A stretch of DNA of 64,000 nt. It comes from Candida dubliniensis CD36. Its lineage: Eukaryota > Ascomycota > Pichiomycetes > Serinales > Debaryomycetaceae. The position numbers were made by a program, and so were the translations under genes. Positions within the stretch are counted from its first letter, which is position 1. Each line of letters opens with the position of its first letter. The stretch is taken from contig NC_012866.1 in NCBI RefSeq assembly GCF_000026945.1, positions 62,001-126,000 on the forward strand, read 5' to 3'. Shown piece after piece: positions 51,354-61,400 of this stretch. Under the pieces are notes generated by a model. It was not told where the DNA came from, did no database searches, and saw nothing but the letters and a program-made list of their open reading frames with translations.

Positions 51354-51453
51354 TATGTTCATTAGTAAGGATTGTTCGGCAGCAAGCAAAAACGGGGTTA
51401 ACGCCATTTATTTTTTCGCAATCGAATGTTGCAGAAGAATGAGGAATCCTGTA

Positions 51454-51471
51454 GAAGGTTCGAGAAAATTC
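51454..51471 (-). promoter_or_regulatory. Perfect four-unit heat-shock element
   Basis: The sequence reads GAA-NN-TTC-NN-GAA-NN-TTC without a mismatch (GAA 51454, TTC 51459, GAA 51464, TTC 51469). This is the canonical Hsf1 site and lies 209 bp upstream of the Btn2-like start codon. Confidence 0.85.
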
Positions 51472-52182
51472 GTACCAAAAACTGAAGCGCATGATTGGTG
51501 AGGCAACTTGCCTATTGCCAGCACTATGCTTGTTAACCTTGTAAAGATTGGTTATGCAGGCACGTACATCTGTACAAATATATTCCTTTGTGTTGTATTT
51601 GCACCAAAAGAAGAATACAGAGCTGAATTCTGATGGCACCCATAATAAAATCGACCTTTCCGTGGTAAGATGGTGAGACAAAAAGGCGTGACGTGTATTT
51701 TCCACAGCCCTTAAAATCGGGCTTAGAATGAAGTCTATACTTTTGTAGTGAAGACTTACAGTTTCTTGGGGAAAACCAGGCATTGGATGATCACGTGCCC
51801 GAATAGTAGATTTGTAGTACAGCACCAGCTTTCAATGAATGTAAGACCCAGCTATCTACAGGTTCAAGCATATTTTTGCAGGTGAAGTTGGGTGACACAG
51901 CCCCAGGCCAAATAATTTTTTTTTTTTTTTTGTTCTCCAAAATTTTGCGTTCAATGATTTGTCAAACTAACATGGCCTAAAGATAATGACTCTTGTAAGA
52001 AGTAGCTCCCGTAAACCCTTCCCCTTGATGTGTAATCACTTTAAGTCACTTTTATTGTTTCCAATAACCAAATGGTCTGGTTCTGATATAGGTCGTGGCA
52101 GGAATCAATATGTGTGACAATACGAAATGTAACAAACACAAAAATAAACAAAAATAAACAAAGGAAAAAATTTTCTCATATT

Positions 52183-52205
52183 CACTCACTCACTCACTCA
52201 CTCAC
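52183..52205. repeat. CACT microsatellite
   Basis: Five perfect CACT units plus CAC, upstream of DFI1 (164 bp before its ATG). Confidence 0.9.
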
Positions 52206-52368
52206 CCAATTTTCTTAAACTCGTTTCGTTACTCAAGCTTTTTTTTATCTTCCCTCTTCTTTCTTCAAGTTCAACTTCTACTAACATATATATATTTATA
52301 TATATTCATCTTTGCTATTTATTAATCCATCCTTCTGCCACGTTCGTTTAATATCAGAAGTTCGTATC

Positions 52369-53361
52369 ATGGAGAAACTTCCAATCAACAACAACAACAA
52401 CAGGCGATTCGATGGTATTACCATTATACGCATCGTTGTTTTGGCATTTATAGTAACTGTATCGACATATTTCGTCAACAGCTACACATGCAATCAACCA
52501 CACCATAATCACTCGACCAGACCAAGTCATTATTTGTCGATAAATGGTACCAACGGGATGTTGAGCAATTGCGATTCGTCGCATAATAAAGGCGCAGTTG
52601 GTCATTATAACACCACAGTGTCTCTTGAAAGAAGAGCTGACGAAAATAATTCAACAACAGGTGGGTTATTCTCCCTGACTTCATCGTCTACATTCATATT
52701 TACTACATCTTCGTCGTCTTCTTCTACATCCCAACAATCAAGTTCAACTCCACAATCAACATCTACCAGCTCATTTGTTGCGACAACTTCATCGTTCCAA
52801 CAGGTATCATCAGAGACTTCAACTCCCGACACAAGCACCGAGTTTTCTACTAGTTCATTTTCTGAGGCTCCTACTACCTCGTCAACTAGTTCTACATCAC
52901 AATTTAGTAGCTCGCCCGAGGAAACTCGTAGCACCCCGACTAGTACTTCTTCCACGTCATCATCGTCATCATCTACATCAAGTCCTGCAACAACATCAGT
53001 TTCTCAACAGGTGACCACATTCAGCTCTGTTGATAATGGAAAGACTGTTGTTGTGACGAGAACGTCTGTGATCTCAAGTCTGCCAACAGCCTCCAACAAC
53101 AACAACAACAATAAGAACAGTGATAACGGAGGTGGTTTATCCCATACAAACAGGATTGTTGTGGGTGTGGTTGTTGGGGTCGGTGGCTCTATATTACTTG
53201 GTTTGTTGGCCGTTTTATTTTACTTGAGAAAGAGAAACAACCGTGATTATGAAGGTGGCTGGACTTTCTGGAGAAAGAATGAGAAATTGGGAAGTGATGA
53301 GTTTTTCAATGGCGAATTGGGGGTCAGAGACAGAAACATTAATCAAGGATCAAATTTTTAA
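52369..53361 (+). CDS. DFI1: Cell-surface glycoprotein Dfi1 (invasion sensor)
   Basis: 330 residues from the ATG at 52369; the frame opens at a TTG at 52312. A short cytosolic N-terminus with an Asn run precedes a signal-anchor-like segment (IIRIVVLAFIVTVSTYFV). A Ser/Thr-rich ectodomain follows (about 95-245), then a membrane helix with glycophorin-type small-residue spacing (VVGVVVGVGGSILLGLL), and a cytosolic tail of about 50 residues rich in Arg, Asn and Gly. In C. albicans Dfi1 senses contact with a matrix, activates Cek1 and promotes invasive filamentation. CTG codons (for example at 52675) fall in Ser/Thr runs, as expected if read as Ser. A Mid2-like sensor is the alternative name. Confidence 0.8.
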   Translation: MEKLPINNNNNRRFDGITIIRIVVLAFIVTVSTYFVNSYTCNQPHHNHSTRPSHYLSINGTNGMLSNCDSSHNKGAVGHYNTTVSLERRADENNSTTGGLFSLTSSSTFIFTTSSSSSSTSQQSSSTPQSTSTSSFVATTSSFQQVSSETSTPDTSTEFSTSSFSEAPTTSSTSSTSQFSSSPEETRSTPTSTSSTSSSSSSTSSPATTSVSQQVTTFSSVDNGKTVVVTRTSVISSLPTASNNNNNNKNSDNGGGLSHTNRIVVGVVVGVGGSILLGLLAVLFYLRKRNNRDYEGGWTFWRKNEKLGSDEFFNGELGVRDRNINQGSNF

Positions 53362-53539
53362 ACAAGGCTTATTTGGATGAGGGTTTTTTTTTATATGTAT
53401 TTTGTAGTTGAATTTAAATTTTTGTACCTCAAAATCTTCTAATTTAATTTTAATAAAAGTAACGCTGAAGAGTTTTGGTAGAAAAAAAAAAAAAAATTTT
53501 GGAGCCTCAACGCGTCTAACATCTCCTACCCAAGGCAAA

Positions 53540-54559
53540 ATGTCAGAGTACTCGGTATATCAACAGTTGAATGAAGATTCACATGCAACTAAATATACTT
53601 ATAAATTACTACAGCTACCATCAAAGATCTTAAACCAACTTGAATCAAACACAGCTAACTTGTACATAAAATCCGATATCAATTCCCTAGCATTATGCAC
53701 TGATTCAGAAACGTTCAAGTTGAGACAAATGAATCATTCCAATACAGTCTTGCTATTGAATAAAGAGCCTGATAGTAAGTTAATTGGGTTTCAGAAAACC
53801 AGTTACGAATATGAATTAACAGAAATCAAGGGCTCGATTGATACGTCCAATATTCCTATCTTCAATGGACGGACAGTACCGCAACGTATTGATTTGCAAG
53901 CATTAAAAGATAATTCGATTTGTTCATATCAAGAGTTTTTATCAAACTGGTACGAGTTGGGAGGTTGTGAAATTGATCATGGGGCATATATCATGAGTGC
54001 AGACATTCTTACTGAACTATTGTATTTGTTAATCACCAAATTGATGAGCTTACAGGTACATGAGTTTTCTTGGGAGGACGTTTCATCCATCATCGCGCCC
54101 CCTTATAATGACTCGATGTTGACATCAATCATACACAAGTTTTGTACTCTGGAGAATGAGAAATATCACTTGAATGATTTGAAAATCACCCAGTGGTTTG
54201 GTATTGTGGAGATGTCGAAAATCAATCATAAAATGACCGATATCTCGGAGTTCCTATTGAATTGGAAAACTAGCTTGCCGTCATTCTATAATCCTCCATT
54301 GGATCTCAGTCAGTTGACCGGCTATTACTGCTCGCCAATTGAACACAAAATATTGTATGTTGACCCCGAATCCTTATCAGAAAACTTGAGTCAACGATTC
54401 AAAGAATTGTTTGAATTAGATAAAAGCTGGAATTATGATGAGTTTATTCCATTCATTTCAAAGTTTGTTCCTGCTGGTAAGAAGGTCGACTCGATTATTT
54501 TGAAGTATGGCAAGAAGAAGAAAGTCGGGAAGAATAGGTTTGTAGTCTGTCCTAGATAA
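53540..54559 (+). CDS. DCC1: Dcc1, Ctf18-RFC subunit
   Basis: 339 residues from the ATG at 53540 (MSEYSVYQQL); the frame runs upstream to another ATG at 53408, but that leader is Lys/Asn-rich and reads through an A tract. The Dcc1 fold is indicated by YKLLQLP near the start, the SLALCTDSETFKLRQMNHSN stretch (about 52-71), and C-terminal winged-helix-like segments (EFSWEDVSSII, MTDISEFLLNWKTSLP). The end is basic (YGKKKKVGKNRFVV). Dcc1 joins Ctf8 and Ctf18 in an alternative clamp loader for PCNA that supports sister-chromatid cohesion. S. cerevisiae Dcc1 has 380 residues. Confidence 0.85.
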   Translation: MSEYSVYQQLNEDSHATKYTYKLLQLPSKILNQLESNTANLYIKSDINSLALCTDSETFKLRQMNHSNTVLLLNKEPDSKLIGFQKTSYEYELTEIKGSIDTSNIPIFNGRTVPQRIDLQALKDNSICSYQEFLSNWYELGGCEIDHGAYIMSADILTELLYLLITKLMSLQVHEFSWEDVSSIIAPPYNDSMLTSIIHKFCTLENEKYHLNDLKITQWFGIVEMSKINHKMTDISEFLLNWKTSLPSFYNPPLDLSQLTGYYCSPIEHKILYVDPESLSENLSQRFKELFELDKSWNYDEFIPFISKFVPAGKKVDSIILKYGKKKKVGKNRFVVCPR

Positions 54560-54665
54560 GAATGTGTAGGTGTAATCAACTCTTGGTGCATTTCCAGAAA
54601 AAAAAAAAAAAAAAAAAAAAGACTGGTGAAAAATTTTCTTTTTAACTGAATACGTCTCTAATCAT

Positions 54666-55520
54666 ATGTCCGACTCAACATTTTTTACATCATTGATTGT
54701 ATGTAAGATTATTCGTTTTTAGTTTACGTGTTCACCATTACTAACATCTCAGAGTGGTGCTTGTGCTGGGATCGCAACAGATATAGTGTTTTTCCCCATT
54801 GACACTATCAAAACAAGATTACAAGCTAAAGGAGGCTTTTTCGCAAACGGTGGGTACCATGGTATTTATCGTGGGTTAGGATCGTGTGTTGTTGCGTCAG
54901 CACCTCTGGCCTCGTTATTCTTTATTACGTATGATGCATTGAAAAGAGATTTGCAGCCCGTGGTAAGTTCGCCAGGGGTTAGACATATGATTGCAGCATC
55001 TATGGGGGAGATTGCTGCATGTATAGTTCGTGTTCCCGCTGAGGTGATTAAGCAACGTACACAGGCATCTCATATGGGTAACCAAACATCGTGGAGTAAT
55101 TTGTTACACATTTTGAGAAACTCAAACAACGAAGGGGTGTTGAAAGGATTGTACCGTGGTTGGAATAGTACCATAATGAGAGAGATCCCATTCACTGTGA
55201 TTCAGTTCCCGTTATATGAATACTTGAAAGTGAAATGGCCACAGAATGTACATCAAGGGTTTAAAGGTGCTGTGTGCGGAATGATTGCTGGTGGTGTTGC
55301 TGCTGCATTGACTACACCGCTTGATGTGATAAAAACAAGAATAATGTTACATAAAGATAGAATAAACACTAGAAGTTTGGTAAAGCATTTGATTCGTGAA
55401 GAAGGCCTTGTGGTGTTGTTCAATGGGATAGTTCCTCGAACTTGTTGGATAAGTTGTGGCGGCGCTATATTCTTGGGCTGTTACGAACTCGTCCACGCGG
55501 AATTGACAAAGAAATTATAG
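54666..55520 (+). CDS. PET8: Mitochondrial S-adenosylmethionine carrier Pet8, two exons
   Basis: Exons 54666-54698 and 54753-55520 give 266 residues. Exon 1 encodes MSDSTFFTSLI and exon 2 resumes SGACAGIATDIVFFPIDTIKTR, which completes the first carrier helix and its PxD motif. Two more mitochondrial-carrier repeats follow, with signatures VPAEVIKQR and TPLDVIKTR. The sequence GGYHGIYRGLGS and overall length match the Pet8/Sam5 carrier (284 residues in S. cerevisiae), which brings S-adenosylmethionine into the matrix for methylation, lipoate and biotin chemistry. An internal ATG at 54786 would lose the first helix and is rejected. The NFS1 gene downstream is also mitochondrial. Confidence 0.92.
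54699..54752 (+). other. PET8 spliceosomal intron (54 nt)
   Basis: The intron has a GTATGT donor, a perfect TACTAAC branch site at 54739-54745 and a CAG acceptor at 54750-54752. The length is a multiple of three, but an in-frame TAG inside the intron blocks read-through. Confidence 0.92.
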
Positions 55521-55673
55521 AACGAAATAGTTTGTATAGAATGGTGGGTATTTTTTTTTTTTTGGTACAAAGTACACGTCTGCATGTCATTTATTACCCC
55601 CGTTTTAATTACTAAGTAAAAAAAAAAAATTAAAAAAAAAAAACTTCCATCACTTCTTTTTCTTTACAGCAAT

Positions 55674-57140
55674 ATGTATAAATCGATTATTAGGACGACC
55701 GGTAAGTTTGGAAAAACTGCTTCTGGTCGTACTTTTGTCACTACCTTACCTAAACCATTGGCTACCAGCACATCGCCAGGGATAACTGCCGCAAATAAAA
55801 CATCGAACCCGAAAACAGGAGAATTACATGTATCTACACCAGTCGACACGGCAAAGATCTCCATTGAACCACCAGAAGGATCGAATATATCCTTGAAGTC
55901 TGCATCTCGGGATGCGTCGTTGTTTGGAACACGTCCAATTTATTTGGATGTTCAAGCCACAACCCCTGTTGATCCCAGGGTTTTAGATAAGATGCTTGAA
56001 TTCTACACTGGATTATATGGTAACCCACATTCATCGACCCATGCATATGGCTGGGAAACCGATAAGGAAGTTGAAAGGGCAAGAGGGTATATTGCTGATG
56101 TGATAAATGCTGATCCCAAGGAGATCATATTCACCAGTGGTGCCACAGAAACCAATAATATGGCAATTAAAGGTGTGCCACGTTTCTACAAAAAAACAAA
56201 GAAACATATCATCACCACCCAAACTGAGCACAAGTGTGTTTTGGATAGTGCCAGACACATGCAGGATGAAGGGTTTGAGGTTACATATTTGCCTGTTAAT
56301 TCAGAAGGGTTAATTAACTTGGACGATTTGAAGAATGCAATTAGAAAGGATACTGTTTTGGTTTCTGTTATGGCTGTCAACAATGAAATTGGTGTTATCC
56401 AGCCGTTGAAGGAGATTGGTAAGATATGTCGTGAGAACAAAGTGTTTTTCCACACCGATGCTGCTCAGGCGTATGGTAAGATTCCTATTGATGTTAACGA
56501 GATGAATATTGACTTGTTGTCTATTTCGTCACACAAAATCTACGGTCCAAAAGGTATTGGTGCCTGTTATGTCAGAAGAAGACCAAGAGTGAGATTGGAT
56601 CCAATAATCACTGGTGGTGGTCAAGAGAGGGGTTTACGTTCAGGTACGTTGGCGCCTCCATTAGTTGCAGGGTTTGGCGAAGCCGCAAGGTTAATGAAGC
56701 AAGAGTTGCAGTTTGACAAAAGACATATCGAGAAGTTATCGTCTAAATTGAAGAATGGGTTGTTGTCGATTCCATCTACACAGTTCAATGGATGCAACAA
56801 CCCGAATTCGCAATACCCTGGGTGTGTCAATGTATCTTTTGCATACATTGAAGGTGAGTCTTTGTTAATGGCTTTGAAAGATATTGCTTTGAGTTCTGGT
56901 TCAGCATGTACTTCGGCATCGTTGGAGCCATCCTATGTCTTGCATGCATTGGGGGCTGATGATGCGTTGGCGCATTCTTCAATTAGATTTGGTATTGGCA
57001 GATTTACGACTGAGGCCGAGGTCGATTATGTCATCCAAGCAATTAACGAAAGAGTTGACTTTTTAAGAAAGATGTCGCCGTTATGGGAAATGGTTCAAGA
57101 AGGTATTGATTTGAATACAATTGAATGGAGTGGTCATTAG
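55674..57140 (+). CDS. SPL1: Cysteine desulfurase Nfs1 (Spl1)
   Basis: 488 residues. The first 80 or so are a basic, Ser/Thr-rich mitochondrial presequence ([20 protein letters not shown]). The class V aminotransferase fold follows from [17 protein letters not shown], with the PLP lysine Lys288 in [10 protein letters not shown] and the catalytic Cys412 in [14 protein letters not shown]. Nfs1 takes sulfur from cysteine to build Fe-S clusters in mitochondria and is needed for tRNA thiolation; the older Candida name is SPL1. LEU2, whose pathway partner Leu1 is an Fe-S enzyme, lies 228 bp downstream. Identification is firm. Confidence 0.95.
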   Translation: MYKSIIRTTGKFGKTASGRTFVTTLPKPLATSTSPGITAANKTSNPKTGELHVSTPVDTAKISIEPPEGSNISLKSASRDASLFGTRPIYLDVQATTPVDPRVLDKMLEFYTGLYGNPHSSTHAYGWETDKEVERARGYIADVINADPKEIIFTSGATETNNMAIKGVPRFYKKTKKHIITTQTEHKCVLDSARHMQDEGFEVTYLPVNSEGLINLDDLKNAIRKDTVLVSVMAVNNEIGVIQPLKEIGKICRENKVFFHTDAAQAYGKIPIDVNEMNIDLLSISSHKIYGPKGIGACYVRRRPRVRLDPIITGGGQERGLRSGTLAPPLVAGFGEAARLMKQELQFDKRHIEKLSSKLKNGLLSIPSTQFNGCNNPNSQYPGCVNVSFAYIEGESLLMALKDIALSSGSACTSASLEPSYVLHALGADDALAHSSIRFGIGRFTTEAEVDYVIQAINERVDFLRKMSPLWEMVQEGIDLNTIEWSGH

Positions 57141-57200
57141 GTGGTTATTGTAGGTGTTATTTAGCATGTATAGAAAGAATTTGTTTTGAATAATTATTTC

Positions 57201-57212
57201 GCCTGTACCGGC
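57201..57212 (+). promoter_or_regulatory. Probable Leu3 binding site of LEU2
   Basis: GCCTGTACCGGC differs at one base from the palindromic Leu3 site GCCGGTACCGGC. It lies 157 bp before the LEU2 start codon, in a GC-rich patch that stands out from the surroundings. The Leu3-isopropylmalate complex activates leucine genes in yeasts; binding here is inferred. Confidence 0.55.
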
Positions 57213-57368
57213 GCGCGAGCGGAAGGTTATGCTTATGCTATTCTGGTGGCCCTTTTATTTTATTTTTTTTTTTTTTTTTTTTTCCGACAAATGTTTTTTA
57301 TCAGCCCCCCTCCCATGAAAAGTTCCCTTTTTCTTCATCTTTTTCTTCTTTAACCATTATTCATTAAA

Positions 57369-58493
57369 ATGTCTGTTAAAACCAAAACTATCACAGTCTT
57401 GCCTGGTGACCATGTCGGTACTGAAATTGTCGCTGAGGCAATCAAAGTGTTGAAAGCAATTGAAGCATCCACTCCATATCAGAAAATCCATTTTGATTTC
57501 AAACACCACTTGATTGGTGGTGCTGCAATTGATGCCACTGGTGTCCCACTTCCTGATGATGCTCTTGAAAGTGCCAAATCGTCCGATGCAGTTTTGTTGG
57601 GTGCTGTTGGTGGACCCAAATGGGGCACTGGTGCTGTTCGTCCGGAGCAAGGGTTATTGAAAATCCGTAAGGAGTTGAACCTTTATGCCAACATCAGACC
57701 ATGTAATTTTGCCAGTGACTCGTTGTTGGAATTGTCTCCGTTAAAAGCTGAAGTGGTAAAGGGGACCAATTTGATTATTGTTCGTGAGTTGGTCGGTGGT
57801 ATATACTTTGGAGAACGTCAAGAACAAGACGAAAGCGACGATAAAAAAACTGCTTGGGATACAGAAAAGTATACTGTTGATGAAGTCACTCGTATCACCC
57901 GTATGGCAGCGTTTATGGCCTTGCAACATAACCCACCATTGCCAATATGGTCTTTGGATAAAGCTAACGTGTTGGCATCGTCGAGATTATGGAGAAAGAC
58001 TGTTGATAAAGTGATTTCTGAAGAGTTTCCGGAATTGTCTGTGCAACATCAGTTGATTGATTCTGCTGCGATGATTTTGATCCAGAACCCAACGAAATTG
58101 AACGGTATTATCATTACATCCAACATGTTTGGTGATATCATTTCCGATGAGGCGTCAGTTATTCCTGGATCTTTGGGGCTATTGCCATCTGCTTCGTTGG
58201 CTTCGTTACCAGATACCAACACTGCATTTGGTCTTTACGAGCCTTGCCATGGATCTGCACCCGATTTGCCAGCTAATAAGGTGAACCCAATCGCTACAAT
58301 CTTGTCTGCCGCTTCTATGTTGAGGTTATCGTTGGATTGTGTTAAGGAAGCTGAGGCATTGGAGGAAGCTGTCAAGCAGGTTTTGGATAGTGGAGTTAGA
58401 ACAGCAGATTTGAGAGGTACTAGTTCTACAACAGAGGTTGGTGATGCAATAGCCGAAACAGTTGCTAAAATTTTAAAACAAAAACATAGTTAG
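57369..58493 (+). CDS. LEU2: 3-isopropylmalate dehydrogenase
   Basis: 374 residues. It begins [20 protein letters not shown], with the substrate region [11 protein letters not shown] and [21 protein letters not shown], and the signature [19 protein letters not shown] with its metal-binding aspartates, then the NAD-specific HGSAPD. The enzyme oxidises and decarboxylates 3-isopropylmalate in leucine synthesis. It is complete and appears functional. A Leu3-type site lies upstream. Its stop codon directly abuts the stop codon of BUD3 on the other strand with no base between. I place this as the native gene because its neighbours match the known chromosomal order. Confidence 0.97.
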   Translation: MSVKTKTITVLPGDHVGTEIVAEAIKVLKAIEASTPYQKIHFDFKHHLIGGAAIDATGVPLPDDALESAKSSDAVLLGAVGGPKWGTGAVRPEQGLLKIRKELNLYANIRPCNFASDSLLELSPLKAEVVKGTNLIIVRELVGGIYFGERQEQDESDDKKTAWDTEKYTVDEVTRITRMAAFMALQHNPPLPIWSLDKANVLASSRLWRKTVDKVISEEFPELSVQHQLIDSAAMILIQNPTKLNGIIITSNMFGDIISDEASVIPGSLGLLPSASLASLPDTNTAFGLYEPCHGSAPDLPANKVNPIATILSAASMLRLSLDCVKEAEALEEAVKQVLDSGVRTADLRGTSSTTEVGDAIAETVAKILKQKHS

Positions 58494-61400
58494 TTAGATT
58501 TCAAATACACCAAAGTCGACAGACTTCTCTAAATATGCACATAACCGAGTTACCGAGTCATCGTTGACCAAAGGCTGTTTATGTCTGGTGGACGTAATGG
58601 TGGCCTCACTCGATTCAGATTGACTTGGTACTCTTATATGATTTGGCTCTTCGTTAGGCGAAAAAAACTCTTCGTCATCGCTACTGCTTGTCAATGTTAT
58701 AGCGCTAGTGTTGCAGGGAGCAGGAGGAGGTGCAGCATTTCCAAATTCGGTGTCGATAAAGTGACTGAATTCATTTGTCATTTCCGAAACCGTCATAGAA
58801 ACAGCTGAATCATCACGTGTAATTTGTGGTGGCGGGGCAAATACTTTTTTTGAAAAAGCTCTAATGGTAGGCTTTGTTGTTCTAATAGTCTTTGGGTTAG
58901 AATCGTCTGGTTTCTTTGATGGGTAGCGTTCTATTTTTTTGGATTTGAATAAATTCGAAACATCAACAACACGATTTGCCACTTCCTCGTCAAACTTTTT
59001 GGGAGGTTGTTCATTTGTTCTTATTGAACTTTCTCTGCTGATACTAATGCTCTCCCAATTGGGCGAAGAATCGAATTTATTTTTTCCAATTGGCAAAAGC
59101 TTATAATTGCTAGTATTTCCGGATCTTTTTTCAAGATGAATTCTATTGCTATCAATGGTTGCAATCCTTTTGATAGTAGATGCTGATTTTGGAATAACAG
59201 GATCGTTTACTACTGGGAATTGGAAGTTGGGCAGGACGTCGACGGAAGGTGCCGAGGTAGTTATTGTTGTGCGATCATCTGGTGACTCGATTTCGTAATG
59301 CATCACCGTGGTATCTTGCGCAACTCTGCGTAAGGTAGGAATTGGGTTTAAAGTATTTGTGTATTCAATCTTGTCACCACGCGGAATAAACGTGTTGGAT
59401 ATGTCTCGTTTAAGTGTAGTATCCGGGGTACCTTTTTTCAATATGTCACAGATCGACCTTCTTCTGCGTATCGGTGGACTTACCTTGTTGTCCAAAGGCG
59501 TATTAACGATTGTAATTGGTTCTGAAGGATACTTGTCATGTTTAGGTGTAAATTTCACTTCATCCAACGTTGTTGCTTCGCTTCGACTCGGAACGTCATC
59601 ATCAACAACAAATTTAAGTTGATCGGCGTTGGCTTTAATTAGACAACGGGTGATTTTATTATAGGTCAGAAAAATGGTGTTAAAGCAATTGAAAACTTTG
59701 TGTTTCAAAAAGTCCAGAAATTCGTTTGCTCTAACAAACTCGTTAATTTGTTCTTGGCTGGGTTTGTTGTATCCTGTAATCTGTATTTTATCCTCGCCAA
59801 CAAACGAAGCCTGTAATATCAATTGCAAATCTGGACGAGTTTCAAAATACCTTGGGACGTCAAGCTTCATATTTAGGAACAATACAAATGGTGACTGGCT
59901 GATTTCGCTTTCATATACTTTATCCTCATGAGCGGTGTAGTAAATGTTTAGGTATCTGTCGTCTGCCTTAAACAAATGGAACGGTGAGAATTTGTGTAGG
60001 AGACGAGCTTTGGTGATGAGATCGATTATGGTGTTGGGGGTGGCGTTTTCGCAATGGAATGTTTTACTGAAGTGGGGGATGCCTGACATGGAATGAAATC
60101 CGGATGACGATGTGCACAAGAAACGAATAAAATCAGCATTTTCTGGGCCAACAAATGAAGTAGCTAACACTTCATTGATATTGCACCAGGCAGAAACTTC
60201 CATCGCTGGGAAACATGACAAATTGGGCAATGGTTTTTCGTTCATCAACGAGTGCATAAGTGCATCTGACACAGAGATCTTTTTTAAATGCAGTTCTTGC
60301 AAGTATCCGTTGTTGTCGATTATGTTTATGAATAGAAGGTAGTCGTTGAAAATGACCACCAAGGTGTGTTGTAATTTGAATATGCCAACGACTTTTCGGG
60401 AAAGCCACCCGTAGTGCAACTCAGCAGGCCAGTTGGTAGCTAGCTCAGTCAAGATTTTGCCGGTTGGGGTAAAAATTCTTTGCTTGAGGTCAACATGTTC
60501 ATCTTGTCCGCCAAATGCGTCTATTACCTCCATTGCTGCGGTATAGTAATTGTCTACCATAGTTTCATCCTCATCAAGATTCTCGAAATTTTTCAACTTT
60601 AGTTTCTCGGATTCAATGGCATCATAGAGCCTCTTTAAGATCAATTTAAGTCTAGGTAGTTCTAATAATGATCCTGTGACAATGGAATCGATTTCCCTGA
60701 CTGAGTATTTAGTGGTGGCTCCAAACTTGCACAATCTCAGATAAAATCCTTTTAGGTTTGCTTCGTGTCTGACATATGGTTTGTAAAAGTACGGCAAAAT
60801 GTTTGCAACTACTCGTAGGACTTCTAAATAGTTTACTGATTTTGCTTTTAGTAAGGACTCGTTTAAGATGCAGTTGATTCTTGTTATTTCGTCTATTGTC
60901 GGAGGGAAAACGTGATTTACTCTTGTTATACCATCTGGTGAATTCAACATGTTTGCTCTCAATGGCGTAATCAAGTTTTGTAGTAAATCGACTAGTTTTG
61001 TGGTATAGTTGGTTTGTACAGTCACTAGCTCGTTCACAATAGATGTTATCAACTTTGATTGTGGGACTTTTGTCGGTTGAGGTGTGTACACAAAGTTCAT
61101 TGTCTCTGGGCTGTATTCCAACAACGGGTCAAATAGGTGGTCCAACTGCTCCCCCAAGAGAAAGACTAGCTGGTTGTTTTCTTCTGAGGTGGTGTTGTAT
61201 ATGACGTCCATTGCGTATGAATTTAGACTATGATCCTGCAAAAGCCCTAGCTGTAACATTTTTTCCCCAAACTCTATTGGTGATTTACCGGAGAGGAGGT
61301 TCATATTGCTGGCAAGACATCCGGCATGGGTTTCGTCAAAGTTTGGGAGTTCGGGTAAGTTTCCGTGGTGGTTGAGCAATTTGTTTGAGTTTTTCAAGTT

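Larger units (their letters stand above)
51246..52368. other. Divergent region between Btn2-like gene and DFI1
   Basis: 1.1 kb. It contains a G23 tract (51331-51353), a heat-shock element (51454-51471), a Cbf1-type ATCACGTG at 51790-51797, a T tract near 51919-51932, a CACT microsatellite (52183-52205) and an AT tract close to DFI1. A reverse-strand open frame at 51313-51825 reads through the G tract and has no domain. No further gene is seen. Confidence 0.5.

Noticed and set aside
51246..51407. N-terminal extension of the Btn2-like protein with a poly-proline run
   Set aside because: The prolines come from the G23 tract read on the reverse strand, and the segment lies between the heat-shock element and the better start MFSPFYNG.
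51313..51825. 170-codon reverse frame in the Btn2-like/DFI1 gap
   Set aside because: It reads through the poly-G tract, has no domain, and overlaps promoter elements.
54786..54788. ATG at 54786 as the PET8 start
   Set aside because: It would delete the first transmembrane helix; the upstream exon and intron signals explain the gene better.
55660..55675. TTCTTTACAG just before the NFS1 start, resembling a 3' splice site
   Set aside because: No donor or branch sequence precedes it in the 153 bp gap, and the ORF already has a full presequence.
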